The notes under the pieces: generated by a model
What the model was told of the DNA's origin: nothing
The model's input: only the letters and a program-made list of their open reading frames with translations
The model's database searches: none
Origin: Paludibacter sp.
GTDB lineage: Bacteria; Bacteroidota; Bacteroidia; Bacteroidales; Paludibacteraceae
Direction: 5' to 3'
NCBI GenBank assembly: GCA_010365115.1
Contig: JAAFGX010000002.1
Location: forward strand, 37,218 to 101,217
DNA length: 64,000 nt
Translations under genes and position numbers: made by a program
Shown here: one piece after another, positions 43,387-52,870 of the stretch
Layout: every line of letters begins with the position of its first letter
Numbering within the stretch: position 1 is the first letter of the stretch

Positions 43387-44055
43387 ATGAGATATATCAA
43401 AATTCATAAAGAAGGCAGGTTAATATTAGCCTCATTGCTCATAATTTTATTCGCAATGAATTCCTATATTTATATCAATTTCCCATTGCCTGCTTTAGCT
43501 GTTAATCTTATCATTTCTGCCTTATTGCTGCTTTTCTTCGCTTACTTTTTTCGCAATCCTCCCCGCAAGGTGTATATTGATGATCCGAGTTTAGTAGTTG
43601 CACCTGCCGATGGAACAATAGTGGTAGTGGAACCGGTTGACGAAATGGAATATTTTGGCGATAAACGTATTCAGGTTTCAATTTTTATGTCGGTTTTTAA
43701 TGTGCATGCCAATTGGTATCCGGTTAAAGGACATGTACTTAAATCGGTACATCACAGTGGCAGGCACATGGCTGCATTTTTACCAAAATCAAGCACTGAA
43801 AATGAACGATCGACAGTAGTTATAGAAACAAAGTTTAAAACACAGATTCTGGTTCGTCAAATTGCAGGTGCATTAGCTCGCCGAATTGTTACCTATGCTC
43901 ATGCTGGTAAAGAATGTCATTTAAACGAACACCTAGGCTTTATCAAATTCGGTTCACGAGTAGATTTGTATTTTCCGTTGGATACTGAAATATTTGTTCA
44001 GGTAGGAGAATCAACACGCGGAAACGAAACCATCATTGCCCGCCTTAACGAATAA
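43387..44055 (+). CDS. psd: Phosphatidylserine decarboxylase (short, archaeal-type)
   Basis: A 222-residue Psd proenzyme that makes phosphatidylethanolamine at the inner membrane. An N-terminal hydrophobic region (about 12-55) precedes the catalytic domain: RNPPRKV, then VVAPADGTIVVVEPVDE, FMSVFNVHANWYPV, and the cleavage motif FGSR near residues 188-191, where Ser190 becomes the pyruvoyl group. The short length is usual for the Bacteroidetes type. The MazG-like gene follows after 4 bases. Confidence 0.95.
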   Translation: MRYIKIHKEGRLILASLLIILFAMNSYIYINFPLPALAVNLIISALLLLFFAYFFRNPPRKVYIDDPSLVVAPADGTIVVVEPVDEMEYFGDKRIQVSIFMSVFNVHANWYPVKGHVLKSVHHSGRHMAAFLPKSSTENERSTVVIETKFKTQILVRQIAGALARRIVTYAHAGKECHLNEHLGFIKFGSRVDLYFPLDTEIFVQVGESTRGNETIIARLNE

Positions 44056-44059
44056 TGCC

Positions 44060-44389
44060 ATGACATTGGAAGTTGCTCAAAAACAAGTGGACGAATGGAT
44101 TAAAACCTATGGAGTCAGGTACTTTGGTGAGTTAACTAACATGGCTATTCTAACTGAAGAAGTGGGAGAATTGGCTCGTGTCATTGTCCGAACGTACGGC
44201 GAACAATCCTTTAAAGAATCGGACAAAGAAGCCAAACTTGCCGACGAAATGGCCGATGTGCTTTGGGTGCTGATTTGTCTGGCTAACCAAACCGGGGTAA
44301 ACCTTACCGAAGCTTTTGAAAAAAACATGCTAAAGAAAACAGAACGTGACAATACACGACATTTGGAAAACGATAAATTAAGTTTATAG
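44060..44389 (+). CDS. MazG-like nucleotide pyrophosphohydrolase
   Basis: A 109-residue all-alpha NTP pyrophosphohydrolase. The metal-binding helix is TEEVGELARV (EExxE pattern) and the second part DEMADVLWVLICLANQ (ExxD). It hydrolyses NTP or dNTP to monophosphate and pyrophosphate, a house-cleaning role. The start at 44060 is chosen because an upstream TTG (44036) lies in the psd gene. It ends with NDKLSL, and its TAG stop lies inside a TTTATAGT repeat copy. It lies 4 bases from psd, so they are co-expressed. Confidence 0.9.
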   Translation: MTLEVAQKQVDEWIKTYGVRYFGELTNMAILTEEVGELARVIVRTYGEQSFKESDKEAKLADEMADVLWVLICLANQTGVNLTEAFEKNMLKKTERDNTRHLENDKLSL

Positions 44390-44411
44390 TAAATAGTCGG
44401 TAGTTTATAGT
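44383..44411. repeat. Third copy of the S23-unit repeat, single end only
   Basis: TTTATAGT at 44383-44390 and TAGTCGGTAGTTTATAGT at 44394-44411 match the S23 flank. The stop codon of the MazG-like gene (44387-44389) is inside it. No S23 gene is next to it, so it may be the scar of a lost unit or an independent insertion. Confidence 0.7.
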
Positions 44412-44493
44412 AGGTAAAACTCCAATGAATTGAACTTTAACAAGTCTGCCATTTCAAACTAATTGATCAACCAAACAACTAATCAACCAAACA

Positions 44494-45372
44494 ATGAACA
44501 AATTCGATGATCTTTTCGCACAATACGATTGCAAGCTAAACGATGAAGCTGTAAAACAAGATATTGCTAATATTCTGGCTGCGCATTTTTCTGAAAATGA
44601 TAATAAAGCAGTGTACAAACAATGCTTGAATCAAATTGATTTGACATCGCTGAATGGAACGGACACACACGCAGAAATTATAACCATGGTGGAAAAAGTG
44701 AACGGCTTCAAAAAAGCCTTTCCTCATTTATCCAATGTAGGTGCTATTTGTATTTACCCAGCTTTAGTACCTGTGGTAAAAGCACATCTAACCGAAAATA
44801 TAGGCATCGCAGCAGTGTCGGCAGGATTTCCGGCTTCACAAACATTTGTAGAAATTAAAGTTGCCGAAACAGCCATGTGCGTGATGGAAGGTGCCACCGA
44901 AATAGATGTGGTTATTTCAATCGGGAAATTCCTGGAAGGAAACTACGAAGAAGTGTATGAAGAACTTTCTGAAATAAAAGCAGCTTGTCGCGAAGCACAT
45001 TTGAAAGTAATTCTCGAAACCGGAGCTTTACAATCAGCCTCCAACATCAAAAAAGCATCCATATTGGCAATGGCTTCAGGAGCCGATTTTATTAAAACGT
45101 CAACTGGAAAAATACCAATTGCGGCTACTTTGGAAGCAACTTATGTGATGTGCCACGCCATAAAAGAATGGAACGAAAAAAATGGTGCGAAAATAAGTTA
45201 TAAACCTGCCGGAGGAATTGTAACCACCGAAGATGCTGTTAAACATTACACCTTGGTAAAAGAAATTCTTGGAAATGAATGGTTGAATAACAAAATGTTC
45301 CGCTTTGGAGCCAGTCGGTTAGCTAACAATTTATTGAGTTCAATTGAAGGTAAAGAAGTGAAGTATTTTTAA
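44494..45372 (+). CDS. deoC: Deoxyribose-phosphate aldolase
   Basis: A 292-residue class I aldolase that splits deoxyribose-5-phosphate into glyceraldehyde-3-phosphate and acetaldehyde. The Schiff-base lysine is Lys201 in DFIKTSTGK, with the catalytic block GATEIDVVISIGKFLEG earlier and YKPAGGIVTTEDAV after. It is the longer DeoC type with an extra N-terminal region. It links nucleoside breakdown to glycolysis, in line with the purine nucleoside phosphorylase and the secreted nucleases elsewhere in the window. Confidence 0.95.
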   Translation: MNKFDDLFAQYDCKLNDEAVKQDIANILAAHFSENDNKAVYKQCLNQIDLTSLNGTDTHAEIITMVEKVNGFKKAFPHLSNVGAICIYPALVPVVKAHLTENIGIAAVSAGFPASQTFVEIKVAETAMCVMEGATEIDVVISIGKFLEGNYEEVYEELSEIKAACREAHLKVILETGALQSASNIKKASILAMASGADFIKTSTGKIPIAATLEATYVMCHAIKEWNEKNGAKISYKPAGGIVTTEDAVKHYTLVKEILGNEWLNNKMFRFGASRLANNLLSSIEGKEVKYF

Positions 45373-45402
45373 TTTCTAAAGCTTCTTTTTGGGGATTTGG
45401 GG

Positions 45403-46377
45403 TCAAAATTCTCTGGAAGAAGCATATTCTGCACACAAGATGAGCGATTTTTTAACATCGCTATCAGCAAAGTCATTAAGTTCTTCAATGGCTTTGTTTT
45501 TAAACACTTCCATTTTCTCAATTGCATAAGCAACACCGCCATTGGCATGAACAAATTGTGTTATTGCCTGAATATTTTCAGTTGAAAATTCCTTATTATT
45601 AATCCAATTTAATACTTTTTCCCTTTCCTCACCTGCTGTGTTTTGAAGTGAAAAAATCAAAGGTAAAGTAAGCTTGCCATCGCGAATGTCATTACCGGTT
45701 GGTTTACCAATATTAATATCTTCGGAATAATCAAAAATATCATCTTTAATCTGAAAACAAATTCCCAAATACTCTCCAAAATTCCGCAAATGTTTCAATT
45801 TATCTTCATCGGCATTTACCGATAATCCTCCAACTTCGCTGCAGGTTGAAAATAATAAAGCTGTTTTTTTGCGAATAATAGTAAAATAATTTTCTTCCGA
45901 AGTTTTCGAAAGTTGAGCATTTATCAATTGCAACAATTCACCATCCGAAAGTTGCATGCCAATGTTTGCCATTGCTTTAAGAATAGGTAAATTATCAGTA
46001 TTGGCAGCACATCCTAGCGCTTTTGATAATATATAATCTCCGGAAAGTATAGCTATTTTATTGTTCCATCGTGCATTGATAGAAGGTTTTCCACGACGTT
46101 CCAGTGTGTCATCAACCACATCATCGTGAATTAAACTGGCAGTATGCAAAAGTTCCAGCGATAGAGCACCTTCTATGGTTGTTTTATTTATTTTTCCACA
46201 CATTTTTGCAGATAATATCACAAGCATTGGGCGCAATTGTTTTCCGCTTTTCTGCAAAACGTATTCATTCACACTTTCAAGCATCGGATTGTCAGTGCGT
46301 AATGCTTCTGCAAATGTTTCAGCAAACAATTGCATTTCAGATAGAATCGGATTTCGAATAGATTCGATAAAAGTCAT
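45403..46377 (-). CDS. Polyprenyl synthetase (all-trans, octaprenyl-type)
   Basis: A 324-residue prenyltransferase that condenses isopentenyl diphosphate onto an allylic diphosphate. The first Asp-rich motif is HDDVVDDTLERRGKPS (about residues 80-95) and the second is KDDIFDYSEDIN (about 210-221). The region before the first DD lacks bulky aromatic residues, fitting a long-chain product, probably for menaquinone. The start at 46377 is preferred over 46416. It is divergent from polA. Confidence 0.92.
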   Translation of the reverse strand: MTFIESIRNPILSEMQLFAETFAEALRTDNPMLESVNEYVLQKSGKQLRPMLVILSAKMCGKINKTTIEGALSLELLHTASLIHDDVVDDTLERRGKPSINARWNNKIAILSGDYILSKALGCAANTDNLPILKAMANIGMQLSDGELLQLINAQLSKTSEENYFTIIRKKTALLFSTCSEVGGLSVNADEDKLKHLRNFGEYLGICFQIKDDIFDYSEDINIGKPTGNDIRDGKLTLPLIFSLQNTAGEEREKVLNWINNKEFSTENIQAITQFVHANGGVAYAIEKMEVFKNKAIEELNDFADSDVKKSLILCAEYASSREF

Positions 46378-46403
46378 ATGGACAATTAACTTTGTAGGAT
46401 TTG

Positions 46404-46411
46404 CAAAAGTA
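46404..46411 (-). promoter_or_regulatory. -7 box upstream of the polyprenyl synthetase gene
   Basis: The minus strand reads TACTTTTG, an exact TAnnTTTG match 27 bases before the start. The polA side of this gap (46466-46473, TACTTTTA) has a near match. Confidence 0.4.
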
Positions 46412-46568
46412 AACAAATTTGTCGTTTGTTTAGTTCATTCTGATAAATTCTGTACAATTTTTAATTACTTTTACAGTCAAAATGTATTGAATGAATTTAT
46501 TCAGAGGTTAAATTTATTGTTTTTTTTATTTATTTTAACAGTATTCATCTCCTTTTGACACCATTATA

Positions 46569-49424
46569 ATGAAAAAACTTTTTTTAATTGATGCTTACGC
46601 CATCATTTACCGATCATATTATGCGTTTATCAGAAATCCGCGTTTCAATTCCAAAGGATTAAATACCTCGGCCATTTTTGGATTTGTAAATACGCTCGAA
46701 GATGTCTTGAAGCGTGAAAAACCAACACACATTGCCGTAGCATTTGACCCCAAAGGAAAAACATTCCGACACGAAGCGTATGAACAATACAAAGCCCAAC
46801 GCGAAGCAACTCCTGAAGACATTCGGTTGGCTGTTCCTATTATTAAAAACCTGATTAAAGCTTATAATATTCCTGCTCTTGAAGTACCTGGTTATGAAGC
46901 TGATGATGTAATCGGCACAATGGCAAAATTGGCCGAAAAAGAAGGATTTGAAGTATTTATGCTTACGCCCGATAAAGATTATGGTCAGTTGGTTTCCGAT
47001 CATATTTTCATGTATCGCCCTAAACACACCGGTGGATTTGAAGTTATGGGACCAAAGGAAGTAAAAGAAAAATATGATTTAGAGAGCCACAATCAGGTTA
47101 TTGATTTGCTTGGTTTAATGGGCGATGCATCGGATAATATTCCCGGTTGCCCAGGCGTTGGCGAAAAAACAGCAGTAAAATTGTTGAAAGAATTTGGAAG
47201 CATTGATGTGTTGCTTTCTCGCACCGATGAATTAAAAGGAGCATTGAAAACCAAAATTGAAGAAAATAAAGAGCAAATCATTTTTTCCCGTTTTCTTGCC
47301 ACTATTAAAATTGATGTTCCTATTACTTTTGATGAAAAAAGTCTGGAACTTGAACCTCGAAACGAAACTGAATTGCGTGCCTTGTTCGACGAATTGGAAT
47401 TCCGAACCATGTCCGCCAAAATGGGAGTTCTTCCATTTACATCGCTTCCTCCAGATCAACCGACCACTATTGTTCAGTTTGCAAAACCCAAACCTAGCCC
47501 AGCTGGTCAGATGTCACTTTTCGATGCCTTTGATGAGGCCGAAAAGCCAGCAGAATCTCTCAATAAGGATGTGAAACAAGAAGTTAATGCTATCTACACT
47601 GAAAATGTAAACGGCTTACGAACTCTTTCTGACATTCCGCATAAATACCATTTGGTTGATACAAAAATCAAACGTTCCGATTTAATTTCAAAGCTTTTTA
47701 TGCAAAAAGCTTTTTGTTTCGACACCGAAACAACTGGACTGGATATGTTTACTTCCGATATGGTTGGACTTTCGTTTTGTTTTTCCGAAGGAGAAGCCTA
47801 CTACGTTTCTTTACCCGAAAATAAAGAAGAAGCCCGTCAGGTTATCCACGAATTCAAAGTTGTATTGGAAAGTGAGCAGATTCAGAAAATTGGTCAGAAT
47901 ATAAAATTTGATTTGCTAATGCTCAAGCAGTACGGCATCGAATTAAAAGGAAATCTTTTCGACACGATGATTGCGCATTATCTGGTTCAACCCGAATTGC
48001 GTCATGGAATGGATTATCTGGCAGAAATTTACCTGAAATACCGCACCATTCATTATGAGGACTTAGTGGGAAAAGGAAAAAATCAGGCGAGCATACGTTC
48101 AGTAGAAATAAATAAACTGTGTGATTATGCAGCCGAGGATGCCGATGTAACCTTTCGCTTGAAACAAATTTTAGAAAAAGAGTTGAAATCCAATGATTTA
48201 GAAAATCTTTTCTACGAAATAGAAATGCCGCTCTTAAAAGTGTTGGCCACCATGGAACACACCGGAGTGCGGCTGGATGTGGATGCATTGCGCCAAAGTT
48301 CTGTGATTCTTACTGATGAGATGTTGAATCTGGAAAAAGAAATTTATAAAATTGCAGGTTACGAATTCAATGTAAGTTCCCCCATGCAAGTGGGCGAAAT
48401 ACTTTTCGACCGATTGAAACTGGACGATAAAGCCAAGAAAACTAAAACCGGTCAATATTCAACTTCTGAAGATATTTTGGAGAAAATGCTTTCAAAACAT
48501 CCGATTATTGGCAAAATTCTCGATTATCGTGGACTGAGAAAACTGCTAAGCACGTACATTGATGCATTGCCGCAGTTGATTAGTACAGTTACCGGAAAAG
48601 TTCATACATCCTACAATCAGACAGTTGCAGCCACTGGCCGACTCAGTTCTACAAATCCTAATTTGCAAAATATTCCCATTCGTGATGCGCAAGGCAAGGA
48701 AATTCGTAAAGCATTTATTCCCGATTCCGACAGTATTTTCCTAAGTGTTGACTATTCACAAATTGAACTTCGCATAATGGCTCATCTCAGTGGCGATGCC
48801 AATATGCTTGAAGCTTTCAATAGCGGACTCGATATTCACACTGCAACTGCTGCAAAAATTTATAAAATTCCGTTGGAAGAGGTAACTTCCGATATGCGCC
48901 GAAAAGCAAAAACGGCCAACTTTGGAATTATATACGGTATTTCTGTTTTTGGTCTGTCAGATCGTTTATCCATCACCAAAGCAGAAGCTAAAGAACTTAT
49001 TGATGGTTATTTTGCAACTTATCCCGAAGTGAAAAAATACATGGACAATGCTATTCAAAAAGCCAAGGAAATGGGTTACGTAGAAACCTTATTTGGCCGA
49101 AAACGCTTTTTGCCCGATATCAATTCTCAAAACAGTATTGTTCGTGGTTTTGCCGAACGAAATGCCATCAATGCACCCATTCAGGGAACAGCAGCCGACA
49201 TTATCAAAATTGCCATGGTGCGCATTCAAAACCGTTTGGAAAAGGAAAAACTGCAAACCAAAATGACCATGCAAGTTCACGATGAGTTAAACTTTACAGT
49301 TCCAAATGCAGAAATAGATGTAGTTAGAAACGTGGTGGTTGAAGAAATGGAAAATGCCATTCAACTTCAAGTGCCCCTTATTGCAGATTGTGGCGTAGGA
49401 AATAACTGGTTGGAAGCGCATTGA
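46569..49424 (+). CDS. polA: DNA polymerase I
   Basis: A 951-residue Pol I with all three parts. The 5'-3' exonuclease (about 1-290) contains EADDVIGTMAK and GLMGDASDNIPGCPGVGEKT. The 3'-5' proofreading domain (about 360-545) contains FDTETTGLD (384-392), with its key Asp and Glu intact. The polymerase domain has VDYSQIELRIMAH (near 727-739), KTANFGIIYG and MQVHDELNF (about 900-908). A Pro-rich linker lies around 295-330. It is a single gene ending in a very strong terminator. Confidence 0.97.
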   Translation: MKKLFLIDAYAIIYRSYYAFIRNPRFNSKGLNTSAIFGFVNTLEDVLKREKPTHIAVAFDPKGKTFRHEAYEQYKAQREATPEDIRLAVPIIKNLIKAYNIPALEVPGYEADDVIGTMAKLAEKEGFEVFMLTPDKDYGQLVSDHIFMYRPKHTGGFEVMGPKEVKEKYDLESHNQVIDLLGLMGDASDNIPGCPGVGEKTAVKLLKEFGSIDVLLSRTDELKGALKTKIEENKEQIIFSRFLATIKIDVPITFDEKSLELEPRNETELRALFDELEFRTMSAKMGVLPFTSLPPDQPTTIVQFAKPKPSPAGQMSLFDAFDEAEKPAESLNKDVKQEVNAIYTENVNGLRTLSDIPHKYHLVDTKIKRSDLISKLFMQKAFCFDTETTGLDMFTSDMVGLSFCFSEGEAYYVSLPENKEEARQVIHEFKVVLESEQIQKIGQNIKFDLLMLKQYGIELKGNLFDTMIAHYLVQPELRHGMDYLAEIYLKYRTIHYEDLVGKGKNQASIRSVEINKLCDYAAEDADVTFRLKQILEKELKSNDLENLFYEIEMPLLKVLATMEHTGVRLDVDALRQSSVILTDEMLNLEKEIYKIAGYEFNVSSPMQVGEILFDRLKLDDKAKKTKTGQYSTSEDILEKMLSKHPIIGKILDYRGLRKLLSTYIDALPQLISTVTGKVHTSYNQTVAATGRLSSTNPNLQNIPIRDAQGKEIRKAFIPDSDSIFLSVDYSQIELRIMAHLSGDANMLEAFNSGLDIHTATAAKIYKIPLEEVTSDMRRKAKTANFGIIYGISVFGLSDRLSITKAEAKELIDGYFATYPEVKKYMDNAIQKAKEMGYVETLFGRKRFLPDINSQNSIVRGFAERNAINAPIQGTAADIIKIAMVRIQNRLEKEKLQTKMTMQVHDELNFTVPNAEIDVVRNVVVEEMENAIQLQVPLIADCGVGNNWLEAH

Positions 49425-49453
49425 TTATAGAAACACAAACTTAAATTCATATC

Positions 49454-49495
49454 AAACAAAAAGCAAACCGACTCATTTCAGTTTGCTTTTTGTTT
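49454..49495 (+). terminator. Intrinsic terminator after polA
   Basis: AAACAAAAAGCAAAC (49454-49468) and GTTTGCTTTTTGTTT (49481-49495) are perfect 15-bp arms around a 12-base loop, and a T follows the second arm. Confidence 0.85.
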
Positions 49496-49588
49496 TAAAA
49501 TAAATATGTTAACATCGACTGCTTTTCCCTTGTATTAATATTCTTTCGGAAACACTCAGCCAAACAATTAGCAAATTAGAAAATAATG

Positions 49589-51697
49589 CTATTTTATTCC
49601 ATTTTCCTTTATACCTTTTGAACCACCTTTCACACTACCATCCCAACCTTTACGTTGATTTGCAGCGTTTTTCCGTATATCAGCTTTATCAACTCCTCTA
49701 TTTCCACCTTTTACCGTTCCGTCCCAGCCTTTTCTGTTTGTTGTTGAATCTGTGGTGGTTGTATCTGGGTTTTGAGTCATTCCTCGAATATTCCCTACGG
49801 AATTTTTAGCTGTATCGTGTTTTGTTTTCAAAACATTTGAAATGGAACTTGGTTGTTCCGCTGAATTTCCATTTTCCTTTACATTGGCAGCACTTATTAC
49901 AGCTCCACCAGGCAATGCACCTCCAAGTAAAGCAGATCCTTGACCAATTTGACTACCTGCTTGATGTAATCCTGCGTTTACCTTTTCGCCAAAAGTTGCA
50001 CCTTGTGTTTGTTTGCGAACTGTCACATTTTTAAGCTGTTGGTATTCTGCTGCATCGGCTGGGCAAGCAAAGGTATTCTCTTCAATCGTTCCATCTGGAT
50101 AGGTAATTTTTTGATTAACAGAACCACAACTTGTTGGAACAGTTTTTTGTGATTTAGGCATTACTCCTTCATTCTTGTTGTCAACGAAGTATGGATTATT
50201 TTGATTGGATATTCTTCCATTTACCGCACCAGTTCCTTTTGTATTTATGACATGCTCAAAAGGAATTCCATTTACATCAATACCTTGAATCATTATTTGT
50301 TGTTCATTTATTGGGCTGTATGAAAGTCCATCGCAGTCATCATCTTTACCATCGCTTGTTCTCTTTATTCCAGCTTCATTAATTCCTTTTTCTTGAATAC
50401 TTCCTCCTTTTACGGTTCCATCCCAGCCTTTACGCTCAGCCATTTCTTCTGTTTTCTTTAATCCATTTTCATTAATTCCTTTGCGTTCTGCTATACCTTT
50501 CACCGATCCATCCCAGCCTTTACGCTCAGCTATTTCTTCTGTTTTCTTTAATCCATTTTCATTAATTCCTTTGCGCTCGGCAATACCTTTTACAGAACCA
50601 TCCCACCCTCTGCGCTCAGTTGCCATTTCTTCAGTTTTCTTTATCCCAGATTCAGTAATTCCTTTTTCTTGAATACTTCCGCCTTTTACAGATCCATCCC
50701 AGCCTTTGCGTTCAGTCATTTCATCGGTTAGCTTTAATCCTCCTTCAGTAATTCCTTTACGCTCAGCAATTCCATCATTTTCTATACCGTCCCCCTCAGG
50801 TTTACTAATGTTTACAAACGTTTCTGCAATTGCTTTGACTTCAATTTTTTTAAGGCCTCCTTCTTTAATTCCCTTACGTTCAGAACTTCCACCACCTAAA
50901 ACGATTGTTATTCCTGCATTTATCCCCACTGCATTGTAACTTTGAGTTACTGTCTGAGTTGTGTATGTGCCAAATGATAATTGACGTTCCTCGTAAAATC
51001 CTTTATCGTTAATTGCTCCTTCTGGTTTAAAGGTTGAAATTTGAGTAGAAACGCTTGGCAAAATCAAATAACTTCCCTCTGTCCAAAACCCAACCGTTGG
51101 CGAAATCATATAATTCAACCGTATTTTGGGAGTCATACACAATCCATTGGTAGCATCTTGTTTCACTTTCAGTAAATCGTATGTATAGGTTTTTACAACA
51201 ACTCCAGGAGTTTGAACATTAGTAGTTTGAACGGCTGTATATTCTCGGGCTTGAGACATATTATTTAATCCAAATCCTATAATTGGTGATATAATAAAAT
51301 GATTTCCAATATGAAAATTAACTTGAGGACCAACTTGCAATGTAAATCCACCACTTTTTGCGGCTACATCACCAACAAAAGCTGCCGTATTTGCCACCTG
51401 ATTTGCCATTTTATACACCGTTGGCAATGGTTGAAAAATGTTGTCATAACTATTGTAATTACCTCCAGCATTGAATCCAACGCTCATAAAATCATTAGAA
51501 TAAACGGGAACAAATACATTGGCATCGAAGCGTAAAACACCAGTAGAAGCACCACCGGTATTAGTTCCACCACCAATTGAAATCATGCCGTTGTTTCCAG
51601 ATTTTGTAACTTTCCCTTTTAATTTGCCAGCAAATATAGAAGTTGAAATTACAGATAAGAATAAAAGAGCTACTAAAATTTTGTTTTTTATTGTCAT
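49589..51697 (-). CDS. Outer-membrane beta-barrel protein with alternating WDG and GIxExG repeats
   Basis: A 702-residue protein with a signal peptide (about 1-23). Residues 30-265 resemble an outer-membrane beta-barrel with many aromatic strands. From about 275 the sequence becomes a tandem array: the motif RKGWDGSVKG, with R or K and S or T variants, occurs six times in the whole protein, alternating in the middle (about 310-435) with KGINENGLKKTEE-type units. The last two WDG copies are near the C-terminus, which ends GSKGIKENGIK. A region between has Cys and an Asp-rich DGKDDDCDG segment. The function is unknown to me; repeats suggest surface display or binding. Neighbours give no clue. 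Confidence 0.7.
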   Translation of the reverse strand: MTIKNKILVALLFLSVISTSIFAGKLKGKVTKSGNNGMISIGGGTNTGGASTGVLRFDANVFVPVYSNDFMSVGFNAGGNYNSYDNIFQPLPTVYKMANQVANTAAFVGDVAAKSGGFTLQVGPQVNFHIGNHFIISPIIGFGLNNMSQAREYTAVQTTNVQTPGVVVKTYTYDLLKVKQDATNGLCMTPKIRLNYMISPTVGFWTEGSYLILPSVSTQISTFKPEGAINDKGFYEERQLSFGTYTTQTVTQSYNAVGINAGITIVLGGGSSERKGIKEGGLKKIEVKAIAETFVNISKPEGDGIENDGIAERKGITEGGLKLTDEMTERKGWDGSVKGGSIQEKGITESGIKKTEEMATERRGWDGSVKGIAERKGINENGLKKTEEIAERKGWDGSVKGIAERKGINENGLKKTEEMAERKGWDGTVKGGSIQEKGINEAGIKRTSDGKDDDCDGLSYSPINEQQIMIQGIDVNGIPFEHVINTKGTGAVNGRISNQNNPYFVDNKNEGVMPKSQKTVPTSCGSVNQKITYPDGTIEENTFACPADAAEYQQLKNVTVRKQTQGATFGEKVNAGLHQAGSQIGQGSALLGGALPGGAVISAANVKENGNSAEQPSSISNVLKTKHDTAKNSVGNIRGMTQNPDTTTTDSTTNRKGWDGTVKGGNRGVDKADIRKNAANQRKGWDGSVKGGSKGIKENGIK

Positions 51698-52238
51698 ACT
51701 GTTTTTATTTATGAAAATGGATTAGAATTGATTATCGATGTTCATATTCTAGGAGAATGTCTTTTAAATGTAATATATACATGTTTAGAACAATTACAAC
51801 AATTTATTTAAAGAATAACGTTTTTAATTAGATTTTGTTTAAATTCACATTAAATATTAAATGTAACCTTTATTATTTTAATAAATACATATTCTGGAAG
51901 GTTTATGAGTTTAAAATAAGTCAGAACTTTGTTGATACAATTAAACATTAATGTGTTAATAACGAATAACATACTAAATTCAAAATATCGATAAGCTTAA
52001 AATCTCGCTAAACCAAAACAGTGGCTAAGGGAAATTTATATTGAATATACATTCAAAAAAAAATGTAATTATTACATAACTAAATGGTTACCAAGATTAT
52101 GGCTACATATTTTCAATTTAATGTTTTTTAATACATATATTTTTCATTAATTTAAATCGCTATTATGTAAATAGATACAGATTTTATTAAGAATACAATT
52201 GTGATTTTAAACTAGAATTTATTCTAAATAAGCATTAT
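51698..52238. other. AT-rich gap of about 540 bases
   Basis: Upstream region of the repeat-rich outer-membrane gene and of the second Rrf2 gene. It is strikingly AT-rich with many T and A runs. No open frame, tRNA or hairpin stands out; the only clear element is the operator at its end. Confidence 0.45.
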
Positions 52239-52263
52239 CAATGCTACCAATTTGGTAGCATTG
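52239..52263. promoter_or_regulatory. Perfect palindromic operator upstream of the second Rrf2 gene
   Basis: CAATGCTACCAA (52239-52250) and TTGGTAGCATTG (52252-52263) are perfect 12-bp arms around one central T. The core TGCTA-N9-TAGCA has the same half-sites and the same 9-bp spacer as two sites upstream of yceI. It overlaps the -33 element of the Rrf2 promoter. Confidence 0.85.
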
Positions 52264-52283
52264 AAATTTTTACAATATATTTG
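52251..52283 (+). promoter_or_regulatory. Promoter of the second Rrf2 gene
   Basis: TTTG (52251-52254) and TATATTTG (52276-52283) are 21 bases apart, a full match to the Bacteroidetes consensus. The -33 box lies inside the palindrome, so a protein on the palindrome would block it. The start codon follows 28 bases after the -7 box. Confidence 0.75.
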
Positions 52284-52310
52284 CAGTAAATATTCTTCAA
52301 TAAGTCCAAA

Positions 52311-52739
52311 ATGAGAATCAATACAAAAATACGATACGGTTTAAGAACAATGATTGAAATAGCTAGCACAACTGATCCGAGTGGGGTGTTGCAAAAAGAC
52401 ATTGCCAAAAATCAGCATATATCGTTGAAGTATTTGGACAGTATCATATCGGCTTTGAAAGTAAAAGGGTTGGTGGCCAATTCGAAGGGCAGAGGAAGTG
52501 GTTATCGATTAACCCGCGAACCTAAAGAAATAACGATGTTTGATATTTACACAGCTTTTGAACAAATTGTTATAGTTGAGTGTATTAATAATAATGGACT
52601 TTGCGAAAGAGCAATGCATGAATGTAAAGCCAGAAGTTACTGGAGTGGTTTTGGTCAGGATTTTATTGAATTATTATCTAAAAAAAATCTTGAACAAATT
52701 ATGGTTGAAACATATTATGATTGCAAGGATTTAGCTTAA
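52311..52739 (+). CDS. Rrf2-family transcriptional regulator with three cysteines
   Basis: A 142-residue Rrf2 protein: a winged helix at residues 1-75 (MRINTKIRYGLRTMIEIA; GRGSGYRL) and Cys 91, 98 and 105 (C-x6-C-x6-C) where relatives bind an Fe-S cluster. It lies just after a perfect palindrome on its own promoter and 528 bases before yceI, whose upstream region repeats the same operator twice. It therefore probably represses itself and the YceI-porin group. The cluster and the signal (iron, oxygen, NO) are inferred from the family. Confidence 0.9.
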   Translation: MRINTKIRYGLRTMIEIASTTDPSGVLQKDIAKNQHISLKYLDSIISALKVKGLVANSKGRGSGYRLTREPKEITMFDIYTAFEQIVIVECINNNGLCERAMHECKARSYWSGFGQDFIELLSKKNLEQIMVETYYDCKDLA

Positions 52740-52870
52740 TAAATTGAATTTATAAACTCGGAGAAAAAAGGAATACTAACATTAAAAGTCTAACATCAAA
52801 TTATTTTTTTTAACTGGTTATCTGCTTTGAACATGTTGTAGATAAATAAGATTGTTTTTGACCTATTTTG

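Noticed and set aside
47480..47570. Low-complexity Pro-rich stretch in polA as a possible insertion
   Set aside because: It lies in the linker between the 5'-3' exonuclease and proofreading domains, where length and composition vary in the family.
50400..50900. Regularly spaced near-identical DNA repeats suggestive of a CRISPR array
   Set aside because: The repeats are in frame within the 702-residue outer-membrane gene and encode the WDG and GIxExG units; spacers are also repetitive and no cas gene is near.
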